Shown here piece by piece: positions 35,537 to 43,718 of a stretch of 64,000 nt of DNA. The translations under genes and the position numbers were made by a program. The stretch spans positions 124,001 through 188,000 of the forward strand of contig JACRQG010000004.1 of the NCBI GenBank assembly GCA_016222805.1, read 5' to 3'. Below the pieces are notes generated by a model, which saw nothing but the letters and a program-made list of their open reading frames with translations, ran no database searches and was not told where the DNA came from. The first letter of the stretch is position 1, and the number at the start of each line of letters is the position of its first letter. The stretch comes from Verrucomicrobiota bacterium. Lineage in GTDB: Bacteria; Verrucomicrobiota; Verrucomicrobiia; Opitutales; Opitutaceae.

Positions 35537-38500
35537 TCAGAACGTGCCCTTGACGCCAAACATCCAGAGCGAGCCGAAATGGATGCGCTGGCGGAACCGC
35601 GCGACCGCGGGCGTGCTGGGCCCGTAGACCTTCACGTCGTCGGGCGCATCGCCGACATTGCGCAGGTTGGCGAAGACGGAGAGTCGCCGGTAGAAGGTGT
35701 ATTCCCCGTTCAGGTCGAGATAGAGCCGCTTGGACCACCACGTGTAGGTGCCGGGCTCGCGGCTCGCGCCGGCGGCGAGCAGGGCGCGGCGCTGGAGGCT
35801 GCGGTAGTTCCAGTTGGCCCGCAGGGTGTACTTGGGACGGGTCAGGCTCAGGCCCCAGCTGGCGGTGCGGGGAATGAAGGCGGGAAAGTTCGCGGAACCG
35901 GCGTCGCCGAGCATGCGCTGGGAATTGCCGTTGGCGAAGACCTGCAGTCCGCGCGCCCACGACGGCAGGAAGGTGAGCGGCTGGCGGTAGTTCACGCTCA
36001 GTCCCTGCATACGCACCGTGGAACTCACGTTGTACTGGGTCACGACCGGGTATTGGCCGTAGGTGTTCGGGTCGAGGTTGTAGAGGCTGAGAAACTCCGG
36101 GGTGGCCTCGAGCGTGGTGCTGCCGAAGAAGTTCGTGAAGTCGCGGCGAAACGCGCCCACCGAAATCTGGCCGACGCCCTGGAGGTAGTACTCCAGCCGC
36201 ACGTTGATGCTACGGGCGGTCCACGGCTTGATGCCGACGTTGCTGACGGTGATCTGGTCGCTCGGGGAGGGATTCAGCGGGTCGGGCAGCGTGACGCCGC
36301 CGGAGTACTGGGCAAAGTCGGGGCGGCCGATCGACTCCGACCAGGCAGCGCGGGCAATCAGGTTCTCCCGCACGGTGTAGCTCGCGTTGATGCTGGGGAA
36401 CCAGCGCAGGTACTCCTTCTCGGTGTGGGCGCCGCGATCCAGGTAGGTGAGCCGGGAGACGCCGAGGGCGTCGTTCGCCGGCACGAGGGGCAGCGGCCGG
36501 CCATTGGCCCCGAGGATCGGCCGGCCCTGGGCGTCGCGCTGGACGTTCAGCGAGGCGTCGGACAGCGGTCCGGAGGCCTCGATGTTGGTCTGCTCGAGAC
36601 GCACGCCGCCGACGAGCTTGAGGCGGTGCTGGAGCAGCGAGAGATCGCCCCGCAGGTACGCCGCGGAGATGAGCTCGCTCGCCACCTTGGAGTTGGTGAT
36701 GCGGGCGCGGTAGTTGGCGTTGGCCGTGGCCGCGGTGCTGAAGTTCGCAGGGTTGGCGAGGAAGTGCTCGTAGAGTTTCTCGCTGCTGACGCCCTCGATG
36801 GCGGGAAAACCGTAGGGGGCAATGCGGCTGGAGTAGCTGGGATCAAGGAACGGCGCGGCCAGGTCGTCGCTGGTGGCGGAGGGAGCCGTGCTGGCGACGC
36901 CGTCGCGGCCGACGTAGTTGTAGTCCGGCGTGTCGAGGCGCTGGTCGCGCACCGAATCGCGCAGATCCAGCCCGGTGCGCAGCGGGAACGGGATCCGGCC
37001 GGAGAAATCCCGGCGCAGGCTGGCGTAGGCGGTGCGCTCGGTGTCGTCGGTGCCGCGCTCGTTCCCGCCCGCGGCGGTGATCACGTAGCTTGAAAGCGAA
37101 TACGGATTCACCGGCTGGCCGGCGGCATCGGTGACCGTGATGACCCCGGGCCGCAGGTAGAAGATGTCCGAAAACCCCACCGTCACCCCGGTGCGGCGCG
37201 ACGTGGTCGTGTCGAAGAACCCCGCGTTGGTGGCGTAGCTGCGGTTGCGGGCGCGGGAGAGGCCCACGCCACCCTCGGCCTTCCAGACGTTGCCCTCGTG
37301 CCGCCAGGACAGCGTGGGCATGTAGGTCCAGTTGTAGCGCGAGGCGCCGGTCGTGACGAGTTGCAGGCTGCCGGCGCCGGCGCTTCCCTGGGTGTGCTGC
37401 AGCGAGTAGGCGCCGGCGGCGACGCGTCCGACCTCGAAGGTCAGCGCGTTGTGGTTGATGTTCACATCGAAGGTGGACGTCTGCAGCCCGAAGGAGAGGC
37501 GATCGTGGCGCCCCAGCCGGTAGTCGATCGTGAAGCCGAGGGCGGAGCGCTTGGTGTCCTTGCCGCTGTTGCGGACGAGAAAGGCGGTGAGGTAGGGCTG
37601 GCCGATCGGCGTGTGCGGGTACGCGTTCCCGTTGGTCACCGCCTGGGTGCCGCGCCACGTGAGTTGGGCCTGGGGTTCCCCGGAATACTGCCGGCTGAAG
37701 CCGCCGGACACGGTGAAACCGAAGTTCTTGTTCACCGGATTGACGTAGGAAAAGTCCGCGCCGGGATGGATTTTCCGGGTCGGGTGGCGCGGCGCCGGCG
37801 TCCGCTTCCAGTCGCGGGCATCGTCGCGCATCATCAAATAGGTGCTGAAATTGAGGAGCGGCTTGGCGCGTTCGAACGAACTGCGCGGGATCATGTTCAC
37901 CGAGCCACCGAGGGCATTGCCCTGCGAATCCGGGGTGGGGGAATACTCCACCTCGATGCGGGAGAGATTGTTGATCGACACCTGATCGAGGCCGGCGGCG
38001 CGGTTGGTGCCGCCCCCTCCGCCGCCCACGGCGCTGGCCAGGCTGAAGCCGCTGATCGTCACCGGCACGTAGTCGGCCGGCACGCCGTTGAGCGAGACCT
38101 CGCGGGCGTTGCCGCCGGCATAGTCGATGTTCACCCCGGGCAGGAACTTGATGAACTCCGCGACATTGCCCTCGGCGACGTCGCCAAACTCGTCCGCGGC
38201 GACCACGTTCTTCAGGTTGGCGGCAAAACGCTGCTCGTTGATCGCCAGCGCGGCGGCGGTCATCTCGCGCGACGTGGACACGACGAACTCCTCGAGCTTC
38301 ACGATGCTGCCCGGGGCGGCGGCCGCGGCCGGGGGCGGGGCGAAGCGGATGTCGAGCGTCGCGGTCTGGCCCGCCGTGACGACGACGCTCGCCAGCTGGA
38401 CTGGCAGGCCGGTGTAAAAGGCGCGGACGCGGGCTGTCCCGGCTGGGACGTCGGCCAGCCGGTAGTTGCCGTCGGCGTCCGACGCGGTTTCGAGCCCGGT

Positions 38501-38665
38501 CCCTTCCACCGCGATGCGCGCGCCCTCGATGAACTCTCCGGTGGCCGGGTGGGACACCCGCCCTTCGATCCAGCCGGTGCCGGCTTGGGCGGACAGCTGT
38601 GGCAGGGTGAGGAGCAAGCCCAGGATGCTGAGAAGGATGCGGGCGCAGGGAAGGCGCAGGGTCAT
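35537..38665 (-). CDS. TonB-dependent receptor with carboxypeptidase-like N-domain
   Basis: 1042 residues from the ATG at 38665, which starts a Sec signal (MTLRLPCARILLSILGLLL). Residues about 30-110 are a CarboxypepD_reg-like domain (IEGRVSHPATGEFIEGARI, TASDADGNYRLADVPAG). A TonB-box-like LEEFVVSTSRE and plug follow (FLPGVNIDYAGGNAREVSLNG, SRIEVEYSPTPDSQGNALGG). The remaining 750 residues form the 22-strand barrel, ending ...LWMFGVKGTF with terminal Phe. It imports a ligand across the outer membrane; the family style is that of glycan importers in Opitutaceae. The Tat-exported DegT-type enzyme diverges from its start. Confidence 0.9.
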   Translation of the reverse strand: MTLRLPCARILLSILGLLLTLPQLSAQAGTGWIEGRVSHPATGEFIEGARIAVEGTGLETASDADGNYRLADVPAGTARVRAFYTGLPVQLASVVVTAGQTATLDIRFAPPPAAAAAPGSIVKLEEFVVSTSREMTAAALAINEQRFAANLKNVVAADEFGDVAEGNVAEFIKFLPGVNIDYAGGNAREVSLNGVPADYVPVTISGFSLASAVGGGGGGTNRAAGLDQVSINNLSRIEVEYSPTPDSQGNALGGSVNMIPRSSFERAKPLLNFSTYLMMRDDARDWKRTPAPRHPTRKIHPGADFSYVNPVNKNFGFTVSGGFSRQYSGEPQAQLTWRGTQAVTNGNAYPHTPIGQPYLTAFLVRNSGKDTKRSALGFTIDYRLGRHDRLSFGLQTSTFDVNINHNALTFEVGRVAAGAYSLQHTQGSAGAGSLQLVTTGASRYNWTYMPTLSWRHEGNVWKAEGGVGLSRARNRSYATNAGFFDTTTSRRTGVTVGFSDIFYLRPGVITVTDAAGQPVNPYSLSSYVITAAGGNERGTDDTERTAYASLRRDFSGRIPFPLRTGLDLRDSVRDQRLDTPDYNYVGRDGVASTAPSATSDDLAAPFLDPSYSSRIAPYGFPAIEGVSSEKLYEHFLANPANFSTAATANANYRARITNSKVASELISAAYLRGDLSLLQHRLKLVGGVRLEQTNIEASGPLSDASLNVQRDAQGRPILGANGRPLPLVPANDALGVSRLTYLDRGAHTEKEYLRWFPSINASYTVRENLIARAAWSESIGRPDFAQYSGGVTLPDPLNPSPSDQITVSNVGIKPWTARSINVRLEYYLQGVGQISVGAFRRDFTNFFGSTTLEATPEFLSLYNLDPNTYGQYPVVTQYNVSSTVRMQGLSVNYRQPLTFLPSWARGLQVFANGNSQRMLGDAGSANFPAFIPRTASWGLSLTRPKYTLRANWNYRSLQRRALLAAGASREPGTYTWWSKRLYLDLNGEYTFYRRLSVFANLRNVGDAPDDVKVYGPSTPAVARFRQRIHFGSLWMFGVKGTF

Positions 38666-38914
38666 TGGAGAAGGGGGATTGGCGGGAAACCGCGAAGGAC
38701 GAGTGTGGAGTGCGGATCGGGAGGATTCAACCTGTCGCTTCATCGGCTTCGTCGTTGGCGCCAGTGCGCCCGGATGGCCTGGGGGGGGCCGGCGCCCAGT
38801 TCCGCGTTGTCTCCGGCCTCCCTTTCCGGAAATATCACGGCCTCGGCCGGGGCGTGGCTCTCCGCGCTGCGCGTCGCGCCGGTCCGACCTGCCCGCCCCC
38901 TTCGCTTTCTCCCC

Positions 38915-40234
38915 ATGAACCGCCGCCAGTTCCTCGCCGCCTCCGCCGCCGTCTCGGCCAGCCTGAACCTGCCCCGCAGCCTCGCCGCCGAATCCGCCCG
39001 ACCTGCCCTCCTCGGCGGCCGGCCCGTGCGCACCGCCGACTGGCCGTCGTGGCCGGTGTGCGGCGACGTCGAGGACAGACTGCTGCTCGAGGCCCTCCGC
39101 AGCCGCAAATGGAACCGCTACGGGGGCAAGCAGGTGAAGGCGTTCGAGAAGGCCTTCGCCACCCGCGCCGGCGCAAAGCACTGCGTCGCCACCAACAGCG
39201 GCACCAGCGCCCTCTTCACCTGTCTGGGCGCCCTCGACATCGGTCCCGGCGACGAGGTCATCCTCCCGCCATTCACCTTCATCGCGACCTTCAACATCAT
39301 CACCCTCCATTACGCGCTGCCGATCTATGTCGATGTCGATCCGGAGACCTCGCAGATCGACGCGCGGCAGATCGAGGCGGCGATCACGCCCAACACCAAG
39401 GTGATCATCCCCGTGCAGATCGGCGGCAACGTCTGCGACATGGATCAGGTGTGCGCCATCGGGAAGAAGCGCGGCGTGCCGGTGATCGAGGATGCCTGCC
39501 AGTCGCACCTCGCCGAGTGGCGCGGGCGGATGGTGGGCAACTGGGGGTTGGCCGGCTGCTTCAGTTTCCAGGCGAGCAAGAACCTCAACTGCGGCGACGG
39601 CGGCGCCATTCTCACCAACGACCCCGACTTCGGCTACAGGTGCGAGAGCTTCCAGGACCAAAGCCGCAAGAAGGGCCCGAAGGGCGTGGCGGCGGGCGTG
39701 CGCGGCGCCAACCTGCGGATGACGGAGTTCCAGGGCGCGATCCTGAACGCACAGTTCACGCGCCTTGAGGAGCAGTCGAAGCACCGCGAGGAAAACGCCG
39801 CCTACCTCAGCGGCCTGCTCCGCGAGATCCCGGGCATCTTGGTGCAGAAACAGTATGCCGGCTGCACCCGCAATGCGTGGCACGTGTACGCGTTTCGCTA
39901 CCAGAAGGAGCACTTCGCCGGCCTGCCCCGCGATCGGTTCATGGCGGCGTTGAAGAAGGAGGGCATCGACGACGTGGCGGGCGGCTACACCGCGTGGAAC
40001 AAGGAGGCGTACGTGAGCCAGCTGGCGCAGAACCGCCATTACCGGCGGCTATACTCGAAGGAGACGCTGGAGCGTTTCGAGCGGCACCGGCAGTGCCCGC
40101 AGAACGATCGGCTTTGCGCGGAAAACGTGCGTTTCACGCAGACGATGCTGCTCGGTCCGCGCAGCGACATGGATCAGATCGCCGAGGCCATCCGCAAGAT
40201 CCAGCGCCACGCCGGCGAGATCGTGAACGCCTGA
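38915..40234 (+). CDS. DegT/DnrJ/EryC1/StrS-family aminotransferase with a Tat signal peptide
   Basis: 439 residues. The first 26 form a twin-arginine signal (MNRRQFLAASAAVSASLNLP...LAAE). The rest is a sugar aminotransferase fold: NSGTSALFTCLGALDIGPGDEVI, PPFTFIATFN, IEDACQSHLAEW, and the PLP-lysine segment FSFQASKNLNCGDGGAI. These enzymes normally transaminate nucleotide-linked keto-sugars in the cytoplasm, so export is odd. Tat would carry it folded with PLP bound. It diverges from a TonB-dependent receptor gene 249 bp away. It may act on an imported sugar or serve a PLP-dependent role other than transamination. Confidence 0.85.
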   Translation: MNRRQFLAASAAVSASLNLPRSLAAESARPALLGGRPVRTADWPSWPVCGDVEDRLLLEALRSRKWNRYGGKQVKAFEKAFATRAGAKHCVATNSGTSALFTCLGALDIGPGDEVILPPFTFIATFNIITLHYALPIYVDVDPETSQIDARQIEAAITPNTKVIIPVQIGGNVCDMDQVCAIGKKRGVPVIEDACQSHLAEWRGRMVGNWGLAGCFSFQASKNLNCGDGGAILTNDPDFGYRCESFQDQSRKKGPKGVAAGVRGANLRMTEFQGAILNAQFTRLEEQSKHREENAAYLSGLLREIPGILVQKQYAGCTRNAWHVYAFRYQKEHFAGLPRDRFMAALKKEGIDDVAGGYTAWNKEAYVSQLAQNRHYRRLYSKETLERFERHRQCPQNDRLCAENVRFTQTMLLGPRSDMDQIAEAIRKIQRHAGEIVNA

Positions 40235-40252
40235 GGGCGCGCCAGCTCCGAT

Positions 40253-40332
40253 GTAGCCGCGGTCGGTGACCGCGGCCGATTGAGCTGCGAATCTTCGATC
40301 CTGTTGGGCCGGGCTCGCCGCGCCCGGCTACA
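40253..40332. repeat. Facing pair of TGTAGCC palindromic repeats
   Basis: Unit one is a 9-bp perfect stem 40256-40264 / 40268-40276 (GCCGCGGTC, loop GGT), preceded by TGTA. Unit two is a 7-bp stem 40308-40314 / 40322-40328 (GCCGGGC), followed by TACA. The pair sits between convergent genes (DegT-type and rhombosortase), where the hairpins could end transcription from both sides. Confidence 0.72.
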
Positions 40333-40449
40333 ACCCAACATTGGCATCTTCGACGGATGCCGATCGGGCCGGAGGCGAGATCGCCGGAAGGGGTCCAAAC
40401 CGGCTGGCACGCCACCCATTCCGGGGCGACTCGATCGACGGACCGCGCC

Positions 40450-41031
40450 TTAGCGCTTTTGCGGCCGTCGTTGCGTAACGAAGAACACCCCCACGGCGGT
40501 CAGCGCGCCGGCGAGGTGCGCCAGCGGCACGGGCCGGACGCCCGCTTCGAAAACCACGAAGAGCTCCGCGCCCGCCACCCACTCGAGGATCTGCTTGGCG
40601 GCCACGAGCCCGAGCACGGCCAGCCAGACCCCGCGCGGCTCGCGTCCGCCGGCCTTCAGACGGTCCAGGGCCAGCAGGACGACCAGCCCCGTCGCCAGCC
40701 CCGACAAACCCCCGAAGAGCGCCAGCGCCGGCTCAAATCCGAGCAGCACCGCGGAGACAATCGCCGGTGCCAGTCCGTAAAACCAGCGGGCACGCCCGGG
40801 TGCGACCGTCTCGACCCACGCCCCGGCCACCGTGAAGACCGCCGCATTCCACCCGAAATGCGCGGCCCCGAAATGAAGGAAATGCCCGGTCCACAGCCGC
40901 CAGAGCTGGCCGCTGAAAATCGCCGCGCGATCGTAGCCCAACGCCGGCCCCGCCGCCGGCACGAGCATCAGGAGGGCGGCGGCCCCGGCCAGCGCCGCCG
41001 TCGCCCACGGAAAGCGGGATCGGTCGATCAC
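40450..41031 (-). CDS. rrtA: Rhombosortase (rhomboid-family sorting protease)
   Basis: 193 residues with about six membrane helices. It has the compact rhombosortase form of rhomboid proteases: WRLWTGHFLHFGAAHFGWN near residues 44-62, the catalytic Ser110 in GGLSGLATG, and His172 in LAHLAGAL. These enzymes cleave the GlyGly-CTERM tail of surface proteins at the inner membrane. Its ATG overlaps the stop of the upstream gene (ATGA), which encodes a lipoprotein with just such a tail, so enzyme and substrate are co-expressed. Confidence 0.85.
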   Translation of the reverse strand: MIDRSRFPWATAALAGAAALLMLVPAAGPALGYDRAAIFSGQLWRLWTGHFLHFGAAHFGWNAAVFTVAGAWVETVAPGRARWFYGLAPAIVSAVLLGFEPALALFGGLSGLATGLVVLLALDRLKAGGREPRGVWLAVLGLVAAKQILEWVAGAELFVVFEAGVRPVPLAHLAGALTAVGVFFVTQRRPQKR

Positions 41032-41906
41032 TGCCGCCGCCGGTGCAGCCAGCGGACGAGGCCGAGCAGCGCCAGCGCGCCGGCGAATCCCGGACCGAGG
41101 GCACCACCACCCTTGTAGCCAGGCCGGTGTTCGATGCGCGCGACCTGGGCTTCCGGCGGCGCGTTCTTCACCCGCTCCTTGAACGCCGCGAGTTCGGCCT
41201 GCAGGTTTTTGATCAGGTCCTTGTTGGCCTCGTTGAAGCCGACCGCGCTGTCGCGACGGAGCCGGTCGCGCACCTCCACGACCGTCGACGACGCCGAGAT
41301 GTTGCTCGCTCCGGGGGCGCGGAACAGGAGCTTGCGGCTTGCGATGTCATAGACGACCGCCTCGAGCAGCGTGTGGGTGTCGTTCTTGTTGCCGCGGAAA
41401 AGGTAGGCGCCGACGATCGTCCAGTAGGCGAGGGAAAGCTTGTTCTGGTCGGTGAACTGGACCTGGTCGAAGGCGAGCAGCACCACCACGTCGAGCCCGA
41501 GGAGCGCGCGCACCTGGTCGAGGTTTTCAAAGCCGCCCCCCGGCCGCAGGTAGGTGGTGGGAATCACGTCGATCGACTGGATGAACTCGTTGGCGCGGAA
41601 TTCGGCCGCGACCCGGTTGAGCAGATCGGATTTCTGCGCCTCGGAAAATTCCACCCCGCCATAACCGCCGCGGCCGCCCGCCGGGGGCGGCACAAAGGCG
41701 ATGCCCACACGCAGCGGCAGCCGCAGCACCGGCACCCCCGGGGTGATCAGCGGTTCCGCCTGCTTCGGATAGAGGAAGTCGACGACGCTGCTCGATTTCT
41801 CGGACTTGCGCGAGCCGGGCCCCCAGGTGGCACAACCCGCCAGCGACAGCGCCAGACCCGCCCCGAGCAGCCCCGCCACCAGAATTGACGTGCGTTGGTT
41901 CAACAT
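41028..41906 (-). CDS. Rhombotarget lipoprotein (GlyGly-CTERM-like substrate)
   Basis: 292 residues from the ATG at 41906. The signal peptide ends in lipobox SLAGC (Cys25). The mature domain (about 55-260) contains PVLRLPLRVGIAFVPP, VIPTTYLRPGGGFENLDQVR and VVLLAFDQVQ. The C-terminus has YKGGGALGPG, then a hydrophobic helix (FAGALALLGLV) and a basic end RWLHRRRQ: the GlyGly-CTERM plan. It matches the known rhombotarget lipoprotein family, encoded beside rhombosortases. It is probably lipidated at one end and cut at the other. Its function is unknown. Confidence 0.83.
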   Translation of the reverse strand: MLNQRTSILVAGLLGAGLALSLAGCATWGPGSRKSEKSSSVVDFLYPKQAEPLITPGVPVLRLPLRVGIAFVPPPAGGRGGYGGVEFSEAQKSDLLNRVAAEFRANEFIQSIDVIPTTYLRPGGGFENLDQVRALLGLDVVVLLAFDQVQFTDQNKLSLAYWTIVGAYLFRGNKNDTHTLLEAVVYDIASRKLLFRAPGASNISASSTVVEVRDRLRRDSAVGFNEANKDLIKNLQAELAAFKERVKNAPPEAQVARIEHRPGYKGGGALGPGFAGALALLGLVRWLHRRRQ

Positions 41907-42063
41907 GACGCGCCCACCCCTAGGCCGCCGGCCGGCGGATGACAACGCGCATCCCGCGCCACCAAGAATGCGCCGCAAACCGGAGCAGGAGGTGGCGCGA
42001 TTGGGTTGCACGGCCTGGGCCTTTGCGCGTCCCACTCCGCAGCAATTCGATTTCCCATGTCGG

Positions 42064-42089
42064 TTGTAGCCGCGGGCGGTGACCGCGGC
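42064..42089. repeat. Single TTGTAGCC palindromic repeat
   Basis: The stem is 42069-42075 (GCCGCGG) with 42083-42089 (CCGCGGC), loop GCGGTGA, preceded by TTGTA. It lies in the gap between the divergent rhombotarget and sulfatase genes. It is the same family as the pair at 40253 but has no visible partner unit here. Confidence 0.65.
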
Positions 42090-42142
42090 CCTGAGCTTCG
42101 CCGCCCTTGCCTCCGCGGCCGCGAGCCCAACTCTCGTCTCCG

Positions 42143-43570
42143 ATGAAACCGATCCGCTCCGCCCTGGCCGGTCTCCTCCTCAGCGCGACCCTGCTCTCGC
42201 CGCAGGCAGCCCTCGACGCCGCGCTGCGGCCGCCCAACGTGGTTGTCATCATCTCCGACGACCAGGGTTACGCCGACATCAGCTTCAACCCGCATCATCC
42301 CAAGGAGGTGTCCACGCCGCACCTCGACGCCCTCGCGCGCGAGGGCGTGTGGTTCAGCCAGGGCTACATCACCGGCAACGTGTGCTCGCCCACGCGGGCC
42401 GGCCTGCTCACCGGCCGCTACCAGCAGCGCGCCGGCGTCTACACGGCGGGCGAGGGCGGTTCCGGCATGGCCCAGACGGAAAAGATTTTCCCGCGCTACC
42501 TGCAGCCCGCGGGCTACACCAGCGCCGCCTACGGCAAGTGGCACCTCGGGCTCGCCCTCGACCAGAGCCCGGTCGGCCGCGGCTTCGACGAGTGGTACGG
42601 TTTCCTCGGCCGCGGCGCGCACGACTACTTCGACCTCGCGCAGAAGGACCCGGACAACCACCCGATGTACCGCAACGGAAAGGAGATCAAGGACGAGGGC
42701 TACCTGACGACGCGGCTGACCGACGAGGCCGTGGCGTTCATCCGGCGGCGGAAGGCGGAACCGTTCCTCGTCTACCTCGCCTACAACGCCGTGCACTCGC
42801 CCGCCCAGGCTCCGGCGGAGGACATCGCCCGCGTCCGGCAGCAGTTTCCCCAGCTCAGCGAGGCGCGTGCGATTCTCATGGCGATGCTGCACCACCTCGA
42901 CCTCGGGGTCGGGCGCGTCGTCGCCACGCTGAAGCAGGAAGGCGTGTGGGAAAACACGCTGCTCTTCTTCCTCACCGACAACGGGGGCTCGAGGGCGATG
43001 AGCGCCGTCAACACGCCGTTGCGCGGCTTCAAGCAGCAGAACTACGAGGGCGGGATCCGCACGCCGTTCATCGTGTCGTGGCCGGCGGCCTTCCACGGCG
43101 GTCGCAGCATCGCCACGCCGGTCACCTCGCTCGATATCCTGCCGACCGCGCTGGAGGCCGCGGGCGTGACCCCGGATCGGCCCCTCGACGGCCGCAGCCT
43201 GCTCCCGCTGCTGACCGGGAAGACCCAGCGCCATCTCGACACGTTCTACTGGAGTGAAGGCGGGCAGGCCGGCGGGTTCGCCGTGCGCTCCGGCGACTGG
43301 AAACTCGTGCAGCAGCGCGCGCAGACGAAGGTGGAGTTGTTTAACCTCGCCGCCGACCCGGCGGAAACCACCGACCTCGCCCCGAAAGATGCCGCGAAAG
43401 TCGCCGAACTGACCAAGCTCTACGACACCTGGCTCGACCAGATGGCCCCGCCGCTGAGCGGCGCCCCAAAGCGTCCCGGCGGCCCGTCCGCCGCCGGCGC
43501 CAAGCGGTCGAAGGCCGAAAAGCAGAAGGCGCGCGAAGAGGGACGTGCGAAGAAGAAGGACCAGCCATGA
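42143..43570 (+). CDS. Exported formylglycine-dependent sulfatase
   Basis: 475 residues from the ATG at 42143, which begins a Sec signal (MKPIRSALAGLLLSATLLS). The modification motif CSPTRAGLLTGR has Cys81 as the formylglycine site. VVVIISDDQGYAD gives the metal-binding aspartates, and KWHLG and TDNGG are typical later motifs. The C-terminal 35 residues are a Lys/Ala/Arg-rich tail (SKAEKQKAREEGRAKKKDQ) that is not part of the catalytic fold. It hydrolyses sulfate esters, probably of algal polysaccharide. A second sulfatase at 51172 and the fucosidases point to sulfated fucans. Confidence 0.9.
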   Translation: MKPIRSALAGLLLSATLLSPQAALDAALRPPNVVVIISDDQGYADISFNPHHPKEVSTPHLDALAREGVWFSQGYITGNVCSPTRAGLLTGRYQQRAGVYTAGEGGSGMAQTEKIFPRYLQPAGYTSAAYGKWHLGLALDQSPVGRGFDEWYGFLGRGAHDYFDLAQKDPDNHPMYRNGKEIKDEGYLTTRLTDEAVAFIRRRKAEPFLVYLAYNAVHSPAQAPAEDIARVRQQFPQLSEARAILMAMLHHLDLGVGRVVATLKQEGVWENTLLFFLTDNGGSRAMSAVNTPLRGFKQQNYEGGIRTPFIVSWPAAFHGGRSIATPVTSLDILPTALEAAGVTPDRPLDGRSLLPLLTGKTQRHLDTFYWSEGGQAGGFAVRSGDWKLVQQRAQTKVELFNLAADPAETTDLAPKDAAKVAELTKLYDTWLDQMAPPLSGAPKRPGGPSAAGAKRSKAEKQKAREEGRAKKKDQP

Positions 43571-43606
43571 ACCCGCCGCGGGGCTCCCGTCGTCACCTTA
43601 GGACTT

Positions 43607-43705
43607 GTGCAAAAATAACTCCAGATTCGCGCCCACCGAAGTGCTGCGGTGCCGGATGGGCAAGATGTCAGGATTCCGCCTTGGTGGGTGGAGTTATTTT
43701 TGCAC
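43607..43705. repeat. 99-bp inverted-repeat element (MITE-like)
   Basis: Two perfect 17-bp arms, GTGCAAAAATAACTCCA at 43607-43623 and its complement at 43689-43705, enclose 65 bp. The match continues imperfectly outward, and CCTTAG occurs on both sides (43596-43601 and 43710-43715), which could be a target duplication. Inside, CCCACC and GGTGGG can also pair. It is AT-rich against a GC-rich background. It could instead be a transcription terminator for the sulfatase gene, since the right arm has a T5 run. Confidence 0.6.
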
Positions 43706-43718
43706 GCTTCCTTAGCCC

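Noticed and set aside
40357-41118. A 253-codon + strand frame opposite the rhombosortase gene
   Set aside because: Antisense of an evident membrane protease; the translated product is Arg/Pro/Glu-rich without structure.
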